Numbered from the stretch's first letter, positions 1 through 6,189 are shown. The stretch is 6,315 nucleotides of DNA from Candidatus Roizmanbacteria bacterium (GCA_016186235.1 JACPMD010000046.1:1-6315); one strand, 5' to 3'. The notes: generated from the letters alone by a model not told the origin. A program made the numbers and translations.

Positions 1-185
1 CCATTTTTGAAGTATTGAGGGTAACTCCTGCTATTAATAAAATGATTTTGCAGCAAGCGTCTGGAAGAGAGATTGAAAATCAAGCAAAAAAAGAAAGCCT
101 CATTACAATGAAACAAGATGGATATCTCAAGGCGCTTGAAGGAATTACAACGATAGAAGAAGTATTGAGAGTAGGGGAGGTTTAA
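1..185 (+). CDS. pilB: Type IV pilus assembly ATPase PilB/GspE, C-terminal end (5' truncated by window)
   Basis: Reading from base 3, an open frame of 60 codons runs to the TAA at 183-185. The peptide contains FEVLRVTP, ILQQASGREIE, MKQDGYLKALEG and TTIEEVLRV. This is the typical C-terminus of GspE/PilB secretion ATPases (family pattern: YEVL-x-VTP, then a helix, L-x-x-DGL-x-K-x-x-x-G-x-T-T-x-EE-x-x-R-V). In the family this hexameric cytoplasmic ATPase powers addition of pilin subunits to the growing fibre. The Walker motifs and any N-terminal domain lie outside the window and cannot be judged. It is followed after 2 nt by pilT, so the two are almost certainly in one operon. The narrower choice between PilB and a GspE of a type II secretion-like system rests on the pilT neighbour. 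Confidence 0.9.
   Translation, partial: IFEVLRVTPAINKMILQQASGREIENQAKKESLITMKQDGYLKALEGITTIEEVLRVGEV
173..180 (+). promoter_or_regulatory. Strong ribosome binding site of pilT inside the pilB stop region
   Basis: AGGGGAGG lies 7 nt before the ATG at 188 and overlaps the last codons of pilB. It is the best Shine-Dalgarno match among the gene starts in the window. It fixes the pilT start and suggests coupled translation with pilB. Confidence 0.8.
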
Positions 186-187
186 CT

Positions 188-1240
188 ATGAATATCTTTG
201 AATTATTTGATGTAGCAATCCAAAAACAAGCTTCTGATCTCCACTTGATACCAGGCTATTACCCTGCGGTTCGGATAAACGAAGAACTCATCGCCATTCG
301 TGCTTCAGACATACTCACACAGGAAAATATTAAAGGCCTCATACTCGCCATCCTCAATGAAGAACAAAAACAAAATCTCATAACGAACAAGGAAATCGAT
401 ATCGGTTACGAGTACAAAACCAGTCGTTTTAGAATCAATATTTATTTCACCAAAGGGAAATTGGCTGCAGCTTTTAGGCTTATCGGCAGTAAAATTCGTA
501 CCGTCGAGGAGCTCGGACTTCCTAGTCTCTTTCATAAATTTACCGACTATCAGCAGGGTCTTGTCCTCATAACCGGCCCAACAGGAGAAGGAAAATCAAC
601 AACAGTGGCAGCCATTCTAGACGAAATAAACCAAAAATCTCCAAAACATATTGTTACTATCGAAGACCCGATTGAGTATGTTTTCCCGGGAGCCAAGTCA
701 ATCATTTCGCAAAGAGAACTTCATCAAGATACTCACTCGTGGGTCGTAGCACTTCGTTCGGTACTGCGAGAAGATCCCGACGTTGTATTTATTGGAGAAA
801 TGCGCGATTACGAAACAATTCAATCGGCCCTTACCGTAGCAGAAACAGGACATCTCGTCTTCTCGACGTTGCATACCGGTTCTTCATCAGAAACAATCAA
901 CCGAATCATTGACGTATTTCCGGCAAATCAGCAAAACCAAATCCGCTCTCAGCTCGCGTCGGTATTGAGAGCCGTCGTAGCTCAACGACTTCTCCCAAGC
1001 ATAGATCGTTCGAGACGAATCCCAGCAATAGAAGTGTTACTCAATATCCCTGCCGTTGCGGCGGTTATTCGAGAACAACGAACTCATTTGATCGATAACA
1101 TACTCGAAACCGGCGAAGAACATGGCATGTTTCTTTTTGAAAAGTATCTTTATAACCTTTTCAAAAAAAATGAAATATCAAAAGAGACTGCTATTGGATA
1201 CGCTCTGAGACCAAACGAGATTACTAAATTTATAAGATAA
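188..1240 (+). CDS. pilT: Type IV pilus retraction ATPase PilT
   Basis: The product is a 350-residue cytoplasmic AAA-like hexameric ATPase that depolymerises the pilus, giving twitching motility and DNA or surface pulling. The length matches the family (about 340-370). The N-terminal PAS-like domain begins with ASDLHL (residues 15-20), as is usual in PilT. Visible motifs are Walker A GPTGEGKST (130-138), the Asp box TIEDPIEYVF (157-166) with the likely catalytic Glu163, Walker B DPDVVFIGEMRD (196-207) and the His box GHLVFSTLHT (221-230). The C-terminal part has the PilT-like stretch IPAVAAVIREQRTH (287-300) followed by ILETGEEHGM, which separates PilT from PilB and fits the AIRNLIRE region only loosely. 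Walker A has Glu134 where Ser or Ala is usual. The ATG at 188 is supported by a strong Shine-Dalgarno sequence. It sits 2 nt after pilB and 3 nt before pilC. A PilU-type paralogue is the main alternative. Confidence 0.93.
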   Translation: MNIFELFDVAIQKQASDLHLIPGYYPAVRINEELIAIRASDILTQENIKGLILAILNEEQKQNLITNKEIDIGYEYKTSRFRINIYFTKGKLAAAFRLIGSKIRTVEELGLPSLFHKFTDYQQGLVLITGPTGEGKSTTVAAILDEINQKSPKHIVTIEDPIEYVFPGAKSIISQRELHQDTHSWVVALRSVLREDPDVVFIGEMRDYETIQSALTVAETGHLVFSTLHTGSSSETINRIIDVFPANQQNQIRSQLASVLRAVVAQRLLPSIDRSRRIPAIEVLLNIPAVAAVIREQRTHLIDNILETGEEHGMFLFEKYLYNLFKKNEISKETAIGYALRPNEITKFIR

Positions 1241-1243
1241 TCC

Positions 1244-2446
1244 ATGTTATTCTCCTATCGAGCATTAAAAAATAATAAAGTCGTTGTTAGACAGATCGAA
1301 GCTGAAAGTCAATCTGCCGTCCTAAAATTTCTTAAGTCAAACGACTACTTTCCCATTCATATCAAAAAAGTAAGCTCGTTCTCGCTCCCTTTTCTTGATA
1401 ATTTCTTTCAGCGATTAAGCTCGCATGATATCAGCAATTTTACTCAGCAGTTAGCAATGATGTTAAATGCAGGACTCACCTTAACCGAGAGCCTCAGTAT
1501 ATTTAAGAAGCAGGTCACAAATCCTGCGATGTTAAAGCTGATAACGTCACTCGACGAGCAAATCCGAGGCGGGAGTAGCTTTTCCAATATTTTAGGAAAA
1601 TACCCCCATTATTTCTCCAACATGTACATAGCTCTGGTTAAGTCAGGAGAAGCTTCTGGAAAACTTTCGGATATGCTTTTGAAGCTTGCAGAGAATCTTG
1701 AAAAACAAAGAGTGCTCAAATCCAAATTGAGAAACTCTCTCATCTACCCAGCCTTTATTGTCTTGGCGATGGCCGTAACAATGGCCATTATGATTACCTT
1801 CGTAATTCCAAAACTTCTTGAAGTATATAAAGATCTCGAAGTGGAACTCCCTTTCAGCACAAAGTTGCTTATGGTTGTTTCATCGTTCATGACTAATTAT
1901 TGGGTTATTGTATTAGGCGCACTGGTTTTTTTAATCGTCTTCGTGGGAAAACTTCTTAAAACTGAAAAATGGAGAAAGCGACTTGATACGCTCTTGATTA
2001 AACTCCCAATAATCGGTAATGTTATCAAGATGACAACTTTAGTCGATTCTACTCGAACGCTCTCAATTCTCATCAGCTCTGGCGTTTCCCTCATTGACTC
2101 CTTGAATATTATCTCTGAAATCACAGATAACTCCGTATATCAGAAATCTTTTACAAACGTTCGAAAACAAGTCATAAAAGGAGTCTCGTTAGGAAACGCT
2201 CTTAACCAAGAAGCTATATTCCCGCCTATTTTAGTTGAAATGACTGTAGTCGGAGAGAAAACGGGTCAATTAGACCAGACTCTGATGCGAATTTCAAATT
2301 ACTTTGAAATCGAATCTGACCTAGCATTAAAGGCTCTAACATCCATGATCGAGCCGCTTATTCTCGTTTCGCTCGCAATCGGCGTAGGATTTCTCGTGTT
2401 TGCAGTCATCACACCAATTTATAATTTAACCTCCTCTTTTCAATAA
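1244..2446 (+). CDS. pilC: Type IV pilus inner-membrane platform protein PilC (GspF family)
   Basis: The product is a 400-residue polytopic membrane protein with the usual PilC/GspF architecture. A short N-terminal segment (FSYRALKNNKVV) is followed by two repeated T2SSF cytoplasmic domains at about 63-189 and 266-389. Each repeat contains the diagnostic glycine motif, GEASGKL at 135-141 and GEKTGQLD at 337-344, and a matching front end (TQQLAMMLNAGLTLTESL and DSTRTLSILISSGVSLIDSL). Membrane segments are at roughly 168-188, 217-238 and 371-391. In the family this protein couples rotation or conformational change of the PilB and PilT hexamers to pilin insertion and removal. The ATG lies 3 nt after the pilT stop with only a weak purine stretch before it (AAGATAA), so translation probably depends on coupling to pilT. 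No terminator hairpin is seen after the TAA. Confidence 0.94.
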   Translation: MLFSYRALKNNKVVVRQIEAESQSAVLKFLKSNDYFPIHIKKVSSFSLPFLDNFFQRLSSHDISNFTQQLAMMLNAGLTLTESLSIFKKQVTNPAMLKLITSLDEQIRGGSSFSNILGKYPHYFSNMYIALVKSGEASGKLSDMLLKLAENLEKQRVLKSKLRNSLIYPAFIVLAMAVTMAIMITFVIPKLLEVYKDLEVELPFSTKLLMVVSSFMTNYWVIVLGALVFLIVFVGKLLKTEKWRKRLDTLLIKLPIIGNVIKMTTLVDSTRTLSILISSGVSLIDSLNIISEITDNSVYQKSFTNVRKQVIKGVSLGNALNQEAIFPPILVEMTVVGEKTGQLDQTLMRISNYFEIESDLALKALTSMIEPLILVSLAIGVGFLVFAVITPIYNLTSSFQ

Positions 2447-2463
2447 TACAAACCAAATACCCC

Positions 2464-2493
2464 TTGACAAATGCCTAGACGACTCATTATTAT
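2464..2493 (+). promoter_or_regulatory. Sigma70-type promoter for the pilin gene
   Basis: A perfect -35 TTGACA (2464-2469) and a -10 TATTAT (2488-2493, one mismatch to TATAAT) are separated by 18 bp. They lie in the 83-bp gap between pilC and the pilin gene. The predicted transcript starts near 2500 and gives an AU-rich leader of about 30 nt. A private promoter is expected for a major subunit needed in far greater amounts than the motor proteins. The match is by eye. Confidence 0.72.
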
Positions 2494-2529
2494 GAAATTA
2501 TCTACAAATTAAAAGCTAATATTTTAAAT

Positions 2530-3069
2530 ATGAATCTGAAAAAAATGGGTTTTACTCTCATCGAACTTTTAATTGTAATAGGAATCTTAGGAGTTTTGGC
2601 TGTAGCCGTAATTGCTGCCATAAATCCAGGTGAAGCTCAAAGAAAAGGAAGAGATATTAAACGAATGCAAGATTTAAAAACACTCCAGGCAGTTATAGAT
2701 CAATACATAAATGATGGCGGCGCACCAGTATGTACTGCAGTATGTAACAGCTCGGCAGGAACCACTTTATGTTCGGCAAACTGGACTGGTATTTACTTAT
2801 GTGATTATGCTAATACAATTCCAGTAGATCCTAATAACAACCAGGTTCGAGGAGTTGTCAATGATACCGATGCGGACTGTTCCACAGTTGAAGCTAAGTC
2901 TAACATTGCAGCACTCTATCGTTTACGGATGGACGCAGGTGGCGCATACGAAATTGATGTAGTTCAAGAAAGCCAAACGAATTGTAGAAATATTTTAAAC
3001 GATGGAGGAAATTCTGGGAGACGAGTTGAGGTTGGAACTGACCCAATCTTAGATTTACTAGGGACTTAA
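2530..3069 (+). CDS. Type IV pilin / pseudopilin with class III signal peptide
   Basis: The product is 179 residues with a short basic leader MNLKKMG, a prepilin-peptidase site between Gly7 and Phe8, and the hydrophobic N-terminal helix FTLIELLIVIGILGVLA with Glu at mature position 5 (residue 12). The mature protein would be 172 residues. After the helix comes AINPGEAQRKGRDIKRMQDL, then a globular part with six cysteines at 68, 72, 81, 91, 117 and 152 and a C-terminal VEVGTDPILDLL. This layout resembles pilins and type II secretion pseudopilins common in Patescibacteria. The protein would be anchored in the membrane by its helix, cleaved by PilD (not in the window) and assembled by PilB and PilC. 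Whether it is the major subunit or a minor one is not visible. The start is fixed by the signal peptide, although no Shine-Dalgarno sequence precedes it. Three N-x-S/T triplets occur (residues 73, 84, 111). The 3' end overlaps the convergent ligase gene by 12 bp. Confidence 0.9.
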   Translation: MNLKKMGFTLIELLIVIGILGVLAVAVIAAINPGEAQRKGRDIKRMQDLKTLQAVIDQYINDGGAPVCTAVCNSSAGTTLCSANWTGIYLCDYANTIPVDPNNNQVRGVVNDTDADCSTVEAKSNIAALYRLRMDAGGAYEIDVVQESQTNCRNILNDGGNSGRRVEVGTDPILDLLGT

Positions 3070-4962
3070 TTCTTTTTTTACCTCAGCATCATTAGGATTT
3101 ATCGAGTCGTCAGCTTCCGATAATTCATTGGTAGAGTCTAATAATAGAGAATAGTAGAGAGCGAGACTGTAAGGCACTTTAGGATCTGTGGGAGCGAGTT
3201 CTTGTGCCTTACGTAAAGCTTCTATACCTTTCAGAAGATCGTTGTTGTCTGAAGTAATTTGGTAAAAAAGAAAATAATTCTTGGCACGCGTTTTCCAATA
3301 AAGCACGTTTTTGGGTGAGGCTTTCAGAGTTTTTAGATTATAAGAGTCTGAAAGAGAAATGAGTTTTTGTGTATCAGTCTTCTCTTGTTTCCCCTGATAC
3401 GAACTTAAGAATGCCAGATTAGCCAAAGCATAGGAAAGCTTGTCTTCATAGACAGGTTCGTACTTCAGTTTATTCGCTTTAAGAAAAGCGTCAGCAGCCT
3501 CTGAATACTGTCCTGCTTTTAAGAGTCTATCTCCGGCCGCATACTGCATATCGGCAAGGTAGTACTTCGTAAGAGAAAAAAGCGATAAAATAAAAAGAAG
3601 TACGAGCAAAAACAATGCCGCCCATTGGCTTTTTTCCAGATCATTGAATTTATACTGAACTTCATTCATTGCCGGCTTTGTTGCTAACAAAACGAAGCCC
3701 GGGATGAGATAGAAAAAAAGTTGAATAGTGGTGGTAGAAAATCCGAAAAAATTGGTGACAAGGATGGTGAGATAGGCAAGAAGTAAAAATACAAGAAGCA
3801 ATTTGTCTTTTTGCTGTTTAATCGACCTTAGGGAGAAGATAATGAACGAGAATATAAAAAATAGATAGCCTGCTAAACCCAAAAATCCGGTGGTGGCAAA
3901 ATAGTTTAAGAACTCGTTATGAGCTTTATTGTAAATAAAATCCCATTCTGATGTGAGATTATGCTCTTTCGGCCTGACAAAATAGTAACCATAAGCAAAG
4001 GTCTCGACTCCTGTTCCTAAAAGCGGATTTCGTAATCCTAGATCAACAGCGCCCTGCCAAACAATCTTTCTAATGTCATAGGACGTGGTAACGCTGGATG
4101 AGTTTATCGAACTCCTGTTAAATTGTTTTATTGTTGCCAATAATCCCACAAAAGAAATTAAAAAAATAATTATTATTATGGCTTTAGACCTTTGCCAAAC
4201 TATCATTGCTACAAAAATGGTCAAAGCCGCTAACACAGCCATCAAAGAAGACCTTGATCGAGTGAAAATTATGGCAACAAAATTTAAAAAAAGATAGGCA
4301 CTATAAGAAAATAATCGTTTAGATTTGATTAAAAAATATAAGCCTATAAAAAAATTAATTGCCAGATATGCTCCAAGCCAATTGGGTTGCCCAAGCGTGG
4401 AAAACATTCGCTCTGAAGGCCTGAACTGATCTGTCCAACACTGATTATTCAGTTGACCGACAAAAATAAAGCAAGACAAATCCAACCCAAATCGGCCAGG
4501 CAGACCCCAGAGAATAACCATCAAGGAACTCAGAAGAGAAATTTTGAGAAGTTTTTTTACATCTGGTAGTGAAAAATTTGAGACAAATGCGTAAAAGAGT
4601 ACCACATATGCGAATATCGAAAGAAACCCGCCATTGAATCGTCCGTAGTATCCAAAAAAAGAAGTGTGTTTGTCTATTGAAAAAAGAGTTGACATGATTT
4701 GAGAAAGGACAAATAACAAAATTGGAACATCGAATGGGGTTTTTTTTATTATAATTTGAGCGGAGCGAAAATTTCGAGCTTCGCTCATAATTTTCTTTGC
4801 GAGAATCATTTTGCAGAGCCACAAAGAAGTGATGAGGAGCGCGATCAAATAAATAAACATCATTTTGTTAAATTCGAAGAGTTCTGAAGTAAGCGAAGAC
4901 ATCAAGAGCGGAGTAACTAAAAATAACGCATAAAACAGGATACGTATTAAGGAATCGATCAT
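3058..4962 (-). CDS. O-antigen ligase/polymerase-like membrane protein (Wzy_C family) with C-terminal TPR region
   Basis: The product is 634 residues with about 12-13 hydrophobic segments: roughly 5-22, 34-54, 76-95, 111-130, 139-156, 195-213, 217-233, 236-256, 261-278, 353-377, 386-405, 411-427 and 446-465. The long hydrophilic loop at 279-352 carries Wzy_C hallmarks: Arg298 in DIRKIVWQGA, the turn NPLLGTGVETF (312-322) and KAHNEFLNYF (346-355) with His348, a position expected to be catalytic in WaaL/PglL-type enzymes. Upstream are GRFNGG (107-112), STLGQPNWLGAYL (188-200) and TRSRSSL (234-240), also usual in the family. Residues 470-610 look like two or more TPR units (AAGDRLLKAGQYSEAADAF; GIEALRKAQELAPTDP), probably outside the cytoplasm. 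Such proteins transfer lipid-linked glycan to lipid A, to protein or to another glycan chain; the acceptor here cannot be read from sequence. The gene converges on the pilin gene and diverges from the mreB-like gene with no gap, and its Shine-Dalgarno signal is weak. Confidence 0.85.
   Translation of the reverse strand: MIDSLIRILFYALFLVTPLLMSSLTSELFEFNKMMFIYLIALLITSLWLCKMILAKKIMSEARNFRSAQIIIKKTPFDVPILLFVLSQIMSTLFSIDKHTSFFGYYGRFNGGFLSIFAYVVLFYAFVSNFSLPDVKKLLKISLLSSLMVILWGLPGRFGLDLSCFIFVGQLNNQCWTDQFRPSERMFSTLGQPNWLGAYLAINFFIGLYFLIKSKRLFSYSAYLFLNFVAIIFTRSRSSLMAVLAALTIFVAMIVWQRSKAIIIIIFLISFVGLLATIKQFNRSSINSSSVTTSYDIRKIVWQGAVDLGLRNPLLGTGVETFAYGYYFVRPKEHNLTSEWDFIYNKAHNEFLNYFATTGFLGLAGYLFFIFSFIIFSLRSIKQQKDKLLLVFLLLAYLTILVTNFFGFSTTTIQLFFYLIPGFVLLATKPAMNEVQYKFNDLEKSQWAALFLLVLLFILSLFSLTKYYLADMQYAAGDRLLKAGQYSEAADAFLKANKLKYEPVYEDKLSYALANLAFLSSYQGKQEKTDTQKLISLSDSYNLKTLKASPKNVLYWKTRAKNYFLFYQITSDNNDLLKGIEALRKAQELAPTDPKVPYSLALYYSLLLDSTNELSEADDSINPNDAEVKKELSP
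4949..4953 (+). promoter_or_regulatory. Ribosome binding site of the mreB-like gene
   Basis: AAGGA lies 9 nt before the ATG at 4963, inside the first codons of the opposite-strand ligase gene. It supports this start for the MreB-like protein and implies that the transcript begins within the ligase coding sequence. No convincing plus-strand promoter was found nearby. Confidence 0.65.
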
Positions 4963-6027
4963 ATGCTCAATTTTATCCGAAGTCTTTCTAATTTAAAAGT
5001 GCCGATCTTTTCATCTTTTTCTATTTGTTTCGATATGGGAACGAATAATACCCGGATCGGAATCAAAGGGAAAGGCAAAGTGTTGAGCGAACCAACGTAT
5101 ATTGGTTATAATTCACTGAACAAAGAATACATTTTTTTTGGCAAAGAGGCGCAATCAATCATCGGAAAGACTCCTGACTTTATCAAGATTATTTCACCTG
5201 TAGGAAGCGGTGTAATCTCAGATTTCGATGCGCAGACTGTCTTAATGAGGCATTTTCTTGAAAAATCAGCGGATCCCTATCTAAAACCTTACCTAATAAT
5301 TAAACCTCAACTCCATGCAATCGCTGCGATACCTAAGATTGCAACTGAAATCGAGCAAAAAGCAGTGGAAGAGGTGCTTGCCAAAGTTGGCATGTCAAAC
5401 GTCAAGCTTATAGAGAATTCCATAGCGTCTGCAATCGGGTCAGGAGTAAATGTATTTCATCATCGCCCTCACTTGTTGGCGCATTTGGGAGGCGGGCTTA
5501 TCGAGCTTTCGATTATTAGTGGAGGTGGAATTGTTGTCGAAAAGACGTTAAAAACGGCTGGAAATCATATGAACCATGTCTTATATAACTATGTATATCT
5601 CAAGCATGGAGTGATACTCGGTGAACAGACCTGTGAGAAAATGAAGACTTCGCTCATGTCTTTTGAAGATGAAGGAAAAACACTGATGGTAAGAGGAAAA
5701 TCGCTTGAAAACGGACTCCCCAAATCAGTAAGAGTTAAGTCTGCAGACGTTAAAGAAGCATTGCTCACCAATTTTATGCATCTTGTTGATGCTCTCAAAG
5801 AGCTCATCGAAATTTCCCCACCTGAAGTAGTCGACGAAGTTTACACAAATGGCATTCTCCTCTCAGGTGGATTAGCTAATATTAAAGGAATCGACCGCTT
5901 TTTTGCCGGAGAGTTGAAAATCGATGTCCAGATTGCAGAGCAGCCTTCAGATAGCGTTATTCTTGGCCTTTTGAAAATTTCCTCTGATTTTGATTCTCTC
6001 AACCGCCTGTCCATATCTAGCCGTTGA
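4963..6027 (+). CDS. mreB: MreB/Mbl-family actin-like protein with altered nucleotide-binding motifs
   Basis: The 354-residue length is typical of MreB, a membrane-associated ATP-dependent actin homologue that guides cell-wall synthesis in rods. Alignable family features, in order, are CFDMGTNNTRIGIKGKGKVL (phosphate-1 loop, Asp24), FGKEAQSIIGKTPDFI, SPVGSGVISDFD, AAIPKIATEIEQKAVEEV, KLIENSIASAIGSG, LLAHLGGGLIELSIISGGGI (phosphate-2 loop), AGNHMNHVLYNYV, GLPKSVRVKSADVKEAL and LLSGGLANIKGIDRFF (adenosine loop). Several positions depart from the usual MreB pattern: D-x-GGGT becomes H174-x-GGGL, IEEP becomes IENS (N152, S153), GGDEMD becomes AGNHMN, and GGG in the adenosine loop becomes SGGLA. 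The N-terminus (MLNFIRSLSNLK) could form a short amphipathic membrane helix. The start has a Shine-Dalgarno sequence. The fold assignment is firm, but ATP hydrolysis and orthology to the main MreB are uncertain. PilM, a related fold near pilus genes, fits the motifs less well. Confidence 0.85.
   Translation: MLNFIRSLSNLKVPIFSSFSICFDMGTNNTRIGIKGKGKVLSEPTYIGYNSLNKEYIFFGKEAQSIIGKTPDFIKIISPVGSGVISDFDAQTVLMRHFLEKSADPYLKPYLIIKPQLHAIAAIPKIATEIEQKAVEEVLAKVGMSNVKLIENSIASAIGSGVNVFHHRPHLLAHLGGGLIELSIISGGGIVVEKTLKTAGNHMNHVLYNYVYLKHGVILGEQTCEKMKTSLMSFEDEGKTLMVRGKSLENGLPKSVRVKSADVKEALLTNFMHLVDALKELIEISPPEVVDEVYTNGILLSGGLANIKGIDRFFAGELKIDVQIAEQPSDSVILGLLKISSDFDSLNRLSISSR
4970..4975 (-). promoter_or_regulatory. 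Possible -10 box for a leaderless ligase transcript
   Basis: On the minus strand TAAAAT (one mismatch to TATAAT) ends 7 nt before the ligase ATG, so transcription would begin at or next to the start codon. The -35 region at 17-bp spacing (TTTTAA) is poor. Such a six-base match is common by chance in AT-rich DNA, so this is tentative. Confidence 0.3.
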
Positions 6028-6052
6028 CTTTCGAGAACGATTTTAATACAAT
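6024..6052 (+). promoter_or_regulatory. rRNA operon promoter; -35 overlaps the mreB stop codon
   Basis: -35 TTGACT (6024-6029) and -10 TACAAT (6047-6052) each have one mismatch to consensus and an ideal 17-bp spacer. The TGA stop of the mreB-like gene (6025-6027) lies inside the -35 box. Transcription should start near 6059, just before boxA, giving a 16S leader of about 125 nt. Position and strength fit an rrn promoter. Confidence 0.72.
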
Positions 6053-6064
6053 GTATTGCTTCAA

Positions 6065-6076
6065 GCACTTTAACAA
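6065..6076 (+). promoter_or_regulatory. boxA antitermination element of the rRNA leader
   Basis: GCACTTTAACAA differs at one of 12 positions from the E. coli rrn boxA core GCTCTTTAACAA, and the following TT also matches. In the family the RNA form is bound by NusB and S10 (NusE), which assemble an antitermination complex on RNA polymerase. It sits directly downstream of the predicted start site and upstream of 16S, the expected place. A 4-bp GCAC/GTGC pairing (6065-6068 with 6080-6083) could present part of the box in a loop. Confidence 0.75.
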
Positions 6077-6115
6077 TTCGTGCCAAATTTTTAGTACAGT
6101 AAACGGGTTAGGTCG

Positions 6116-6156
6116 TAGATTCTCTTTCCGAACGTAAGTGAGGATTAGAGAATCTA
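6116..6156 (+). other. Leader hairpin 1 upstream of 16S rRNA
   Basis: TAGATTCTCT (6116-6125) is perfectly complementary to AGAGAATCTA (6147-6156). Inside, TCC (6127-6129) can pair with GGA (6142-6144) across a small internal loop, leaving a 12-nt apical loop. It abuts the next hairpin without a spacer. It may help pre-rRNA folding or processing; the true long-range 16S processing stem needs the 3' side, which is outside the window. Confidence 0.6.
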
Positions 6157-6189
6157 GATCCCGATAAATATCGGGATCCTCTTTTTCTT
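6157..6189 (+). terminator. Intrinsic-terminator-like hairpin with T-rich tract at the 16S 5' end
   Basis: GATCCCGAT (6157-6165) pairs perfectly with ATCGGGATC (6170-6178), giving 9 bp with five G-C pairs and a 4-nt loop. It is followed by CTCTTTTTCTT (6179-6189). The shape is that of a rho-independent terminator read on the plus strand; the minus strand has no T tract. No room remains for another promoter before 16S, so rRNA transcription must pass it. It may therefore be a conditional stop overcome by boxA-dependent antitermination, or simply a leader structure used in processing. Confidence 0.45.

Noticed and set aside
1897..2124. Small minus-strand open frame inside pilC, and similar short frames inside pilT, the ligase and mreB.
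   Set aside because: They lie wholly within well-supported genes, have no recognisable domains or start signals, and their composition follows the gene on the other strand.
3031..3080. Rho-independent terminator after the pilin gene using the T run at 3073-3079.
   Set aside because: The only nearby stem is about 4 bp (TTGG/CCAA at 3032-3046) and lies more than 25 nt from the T run.
4963..6027. Assignment of the actin-like protein as PilM because of the nearby pilus genes.
   Set aside because: The motif series (KGKGKVLSEP, GKTPDFI, GVISDF, GLPKSVRV) is that of MreB/Mbl, and no pilN or pilO follows it.
6069..6100. A second rRNA promoter P2 (TTAACA at 6070-6075 with TACAGT at 6095-6100).
   Set aside because: The spacer is 19 bp and the -10 is weak. 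The TTTAACA part is better explained as boxA, which matches the rrn consensus at 11 of 12 positions.
6025..6102. UGA recoded as glycine (as in Gracilibacteria/Absconditabacteria), extending the MreB-like protein by about 25 residues.
   Set aside because: The protein already has normal MreB length. The extension would run through the promoter and boxA, and no long gene in the window contains an in-frame TGA. The standard code fits.
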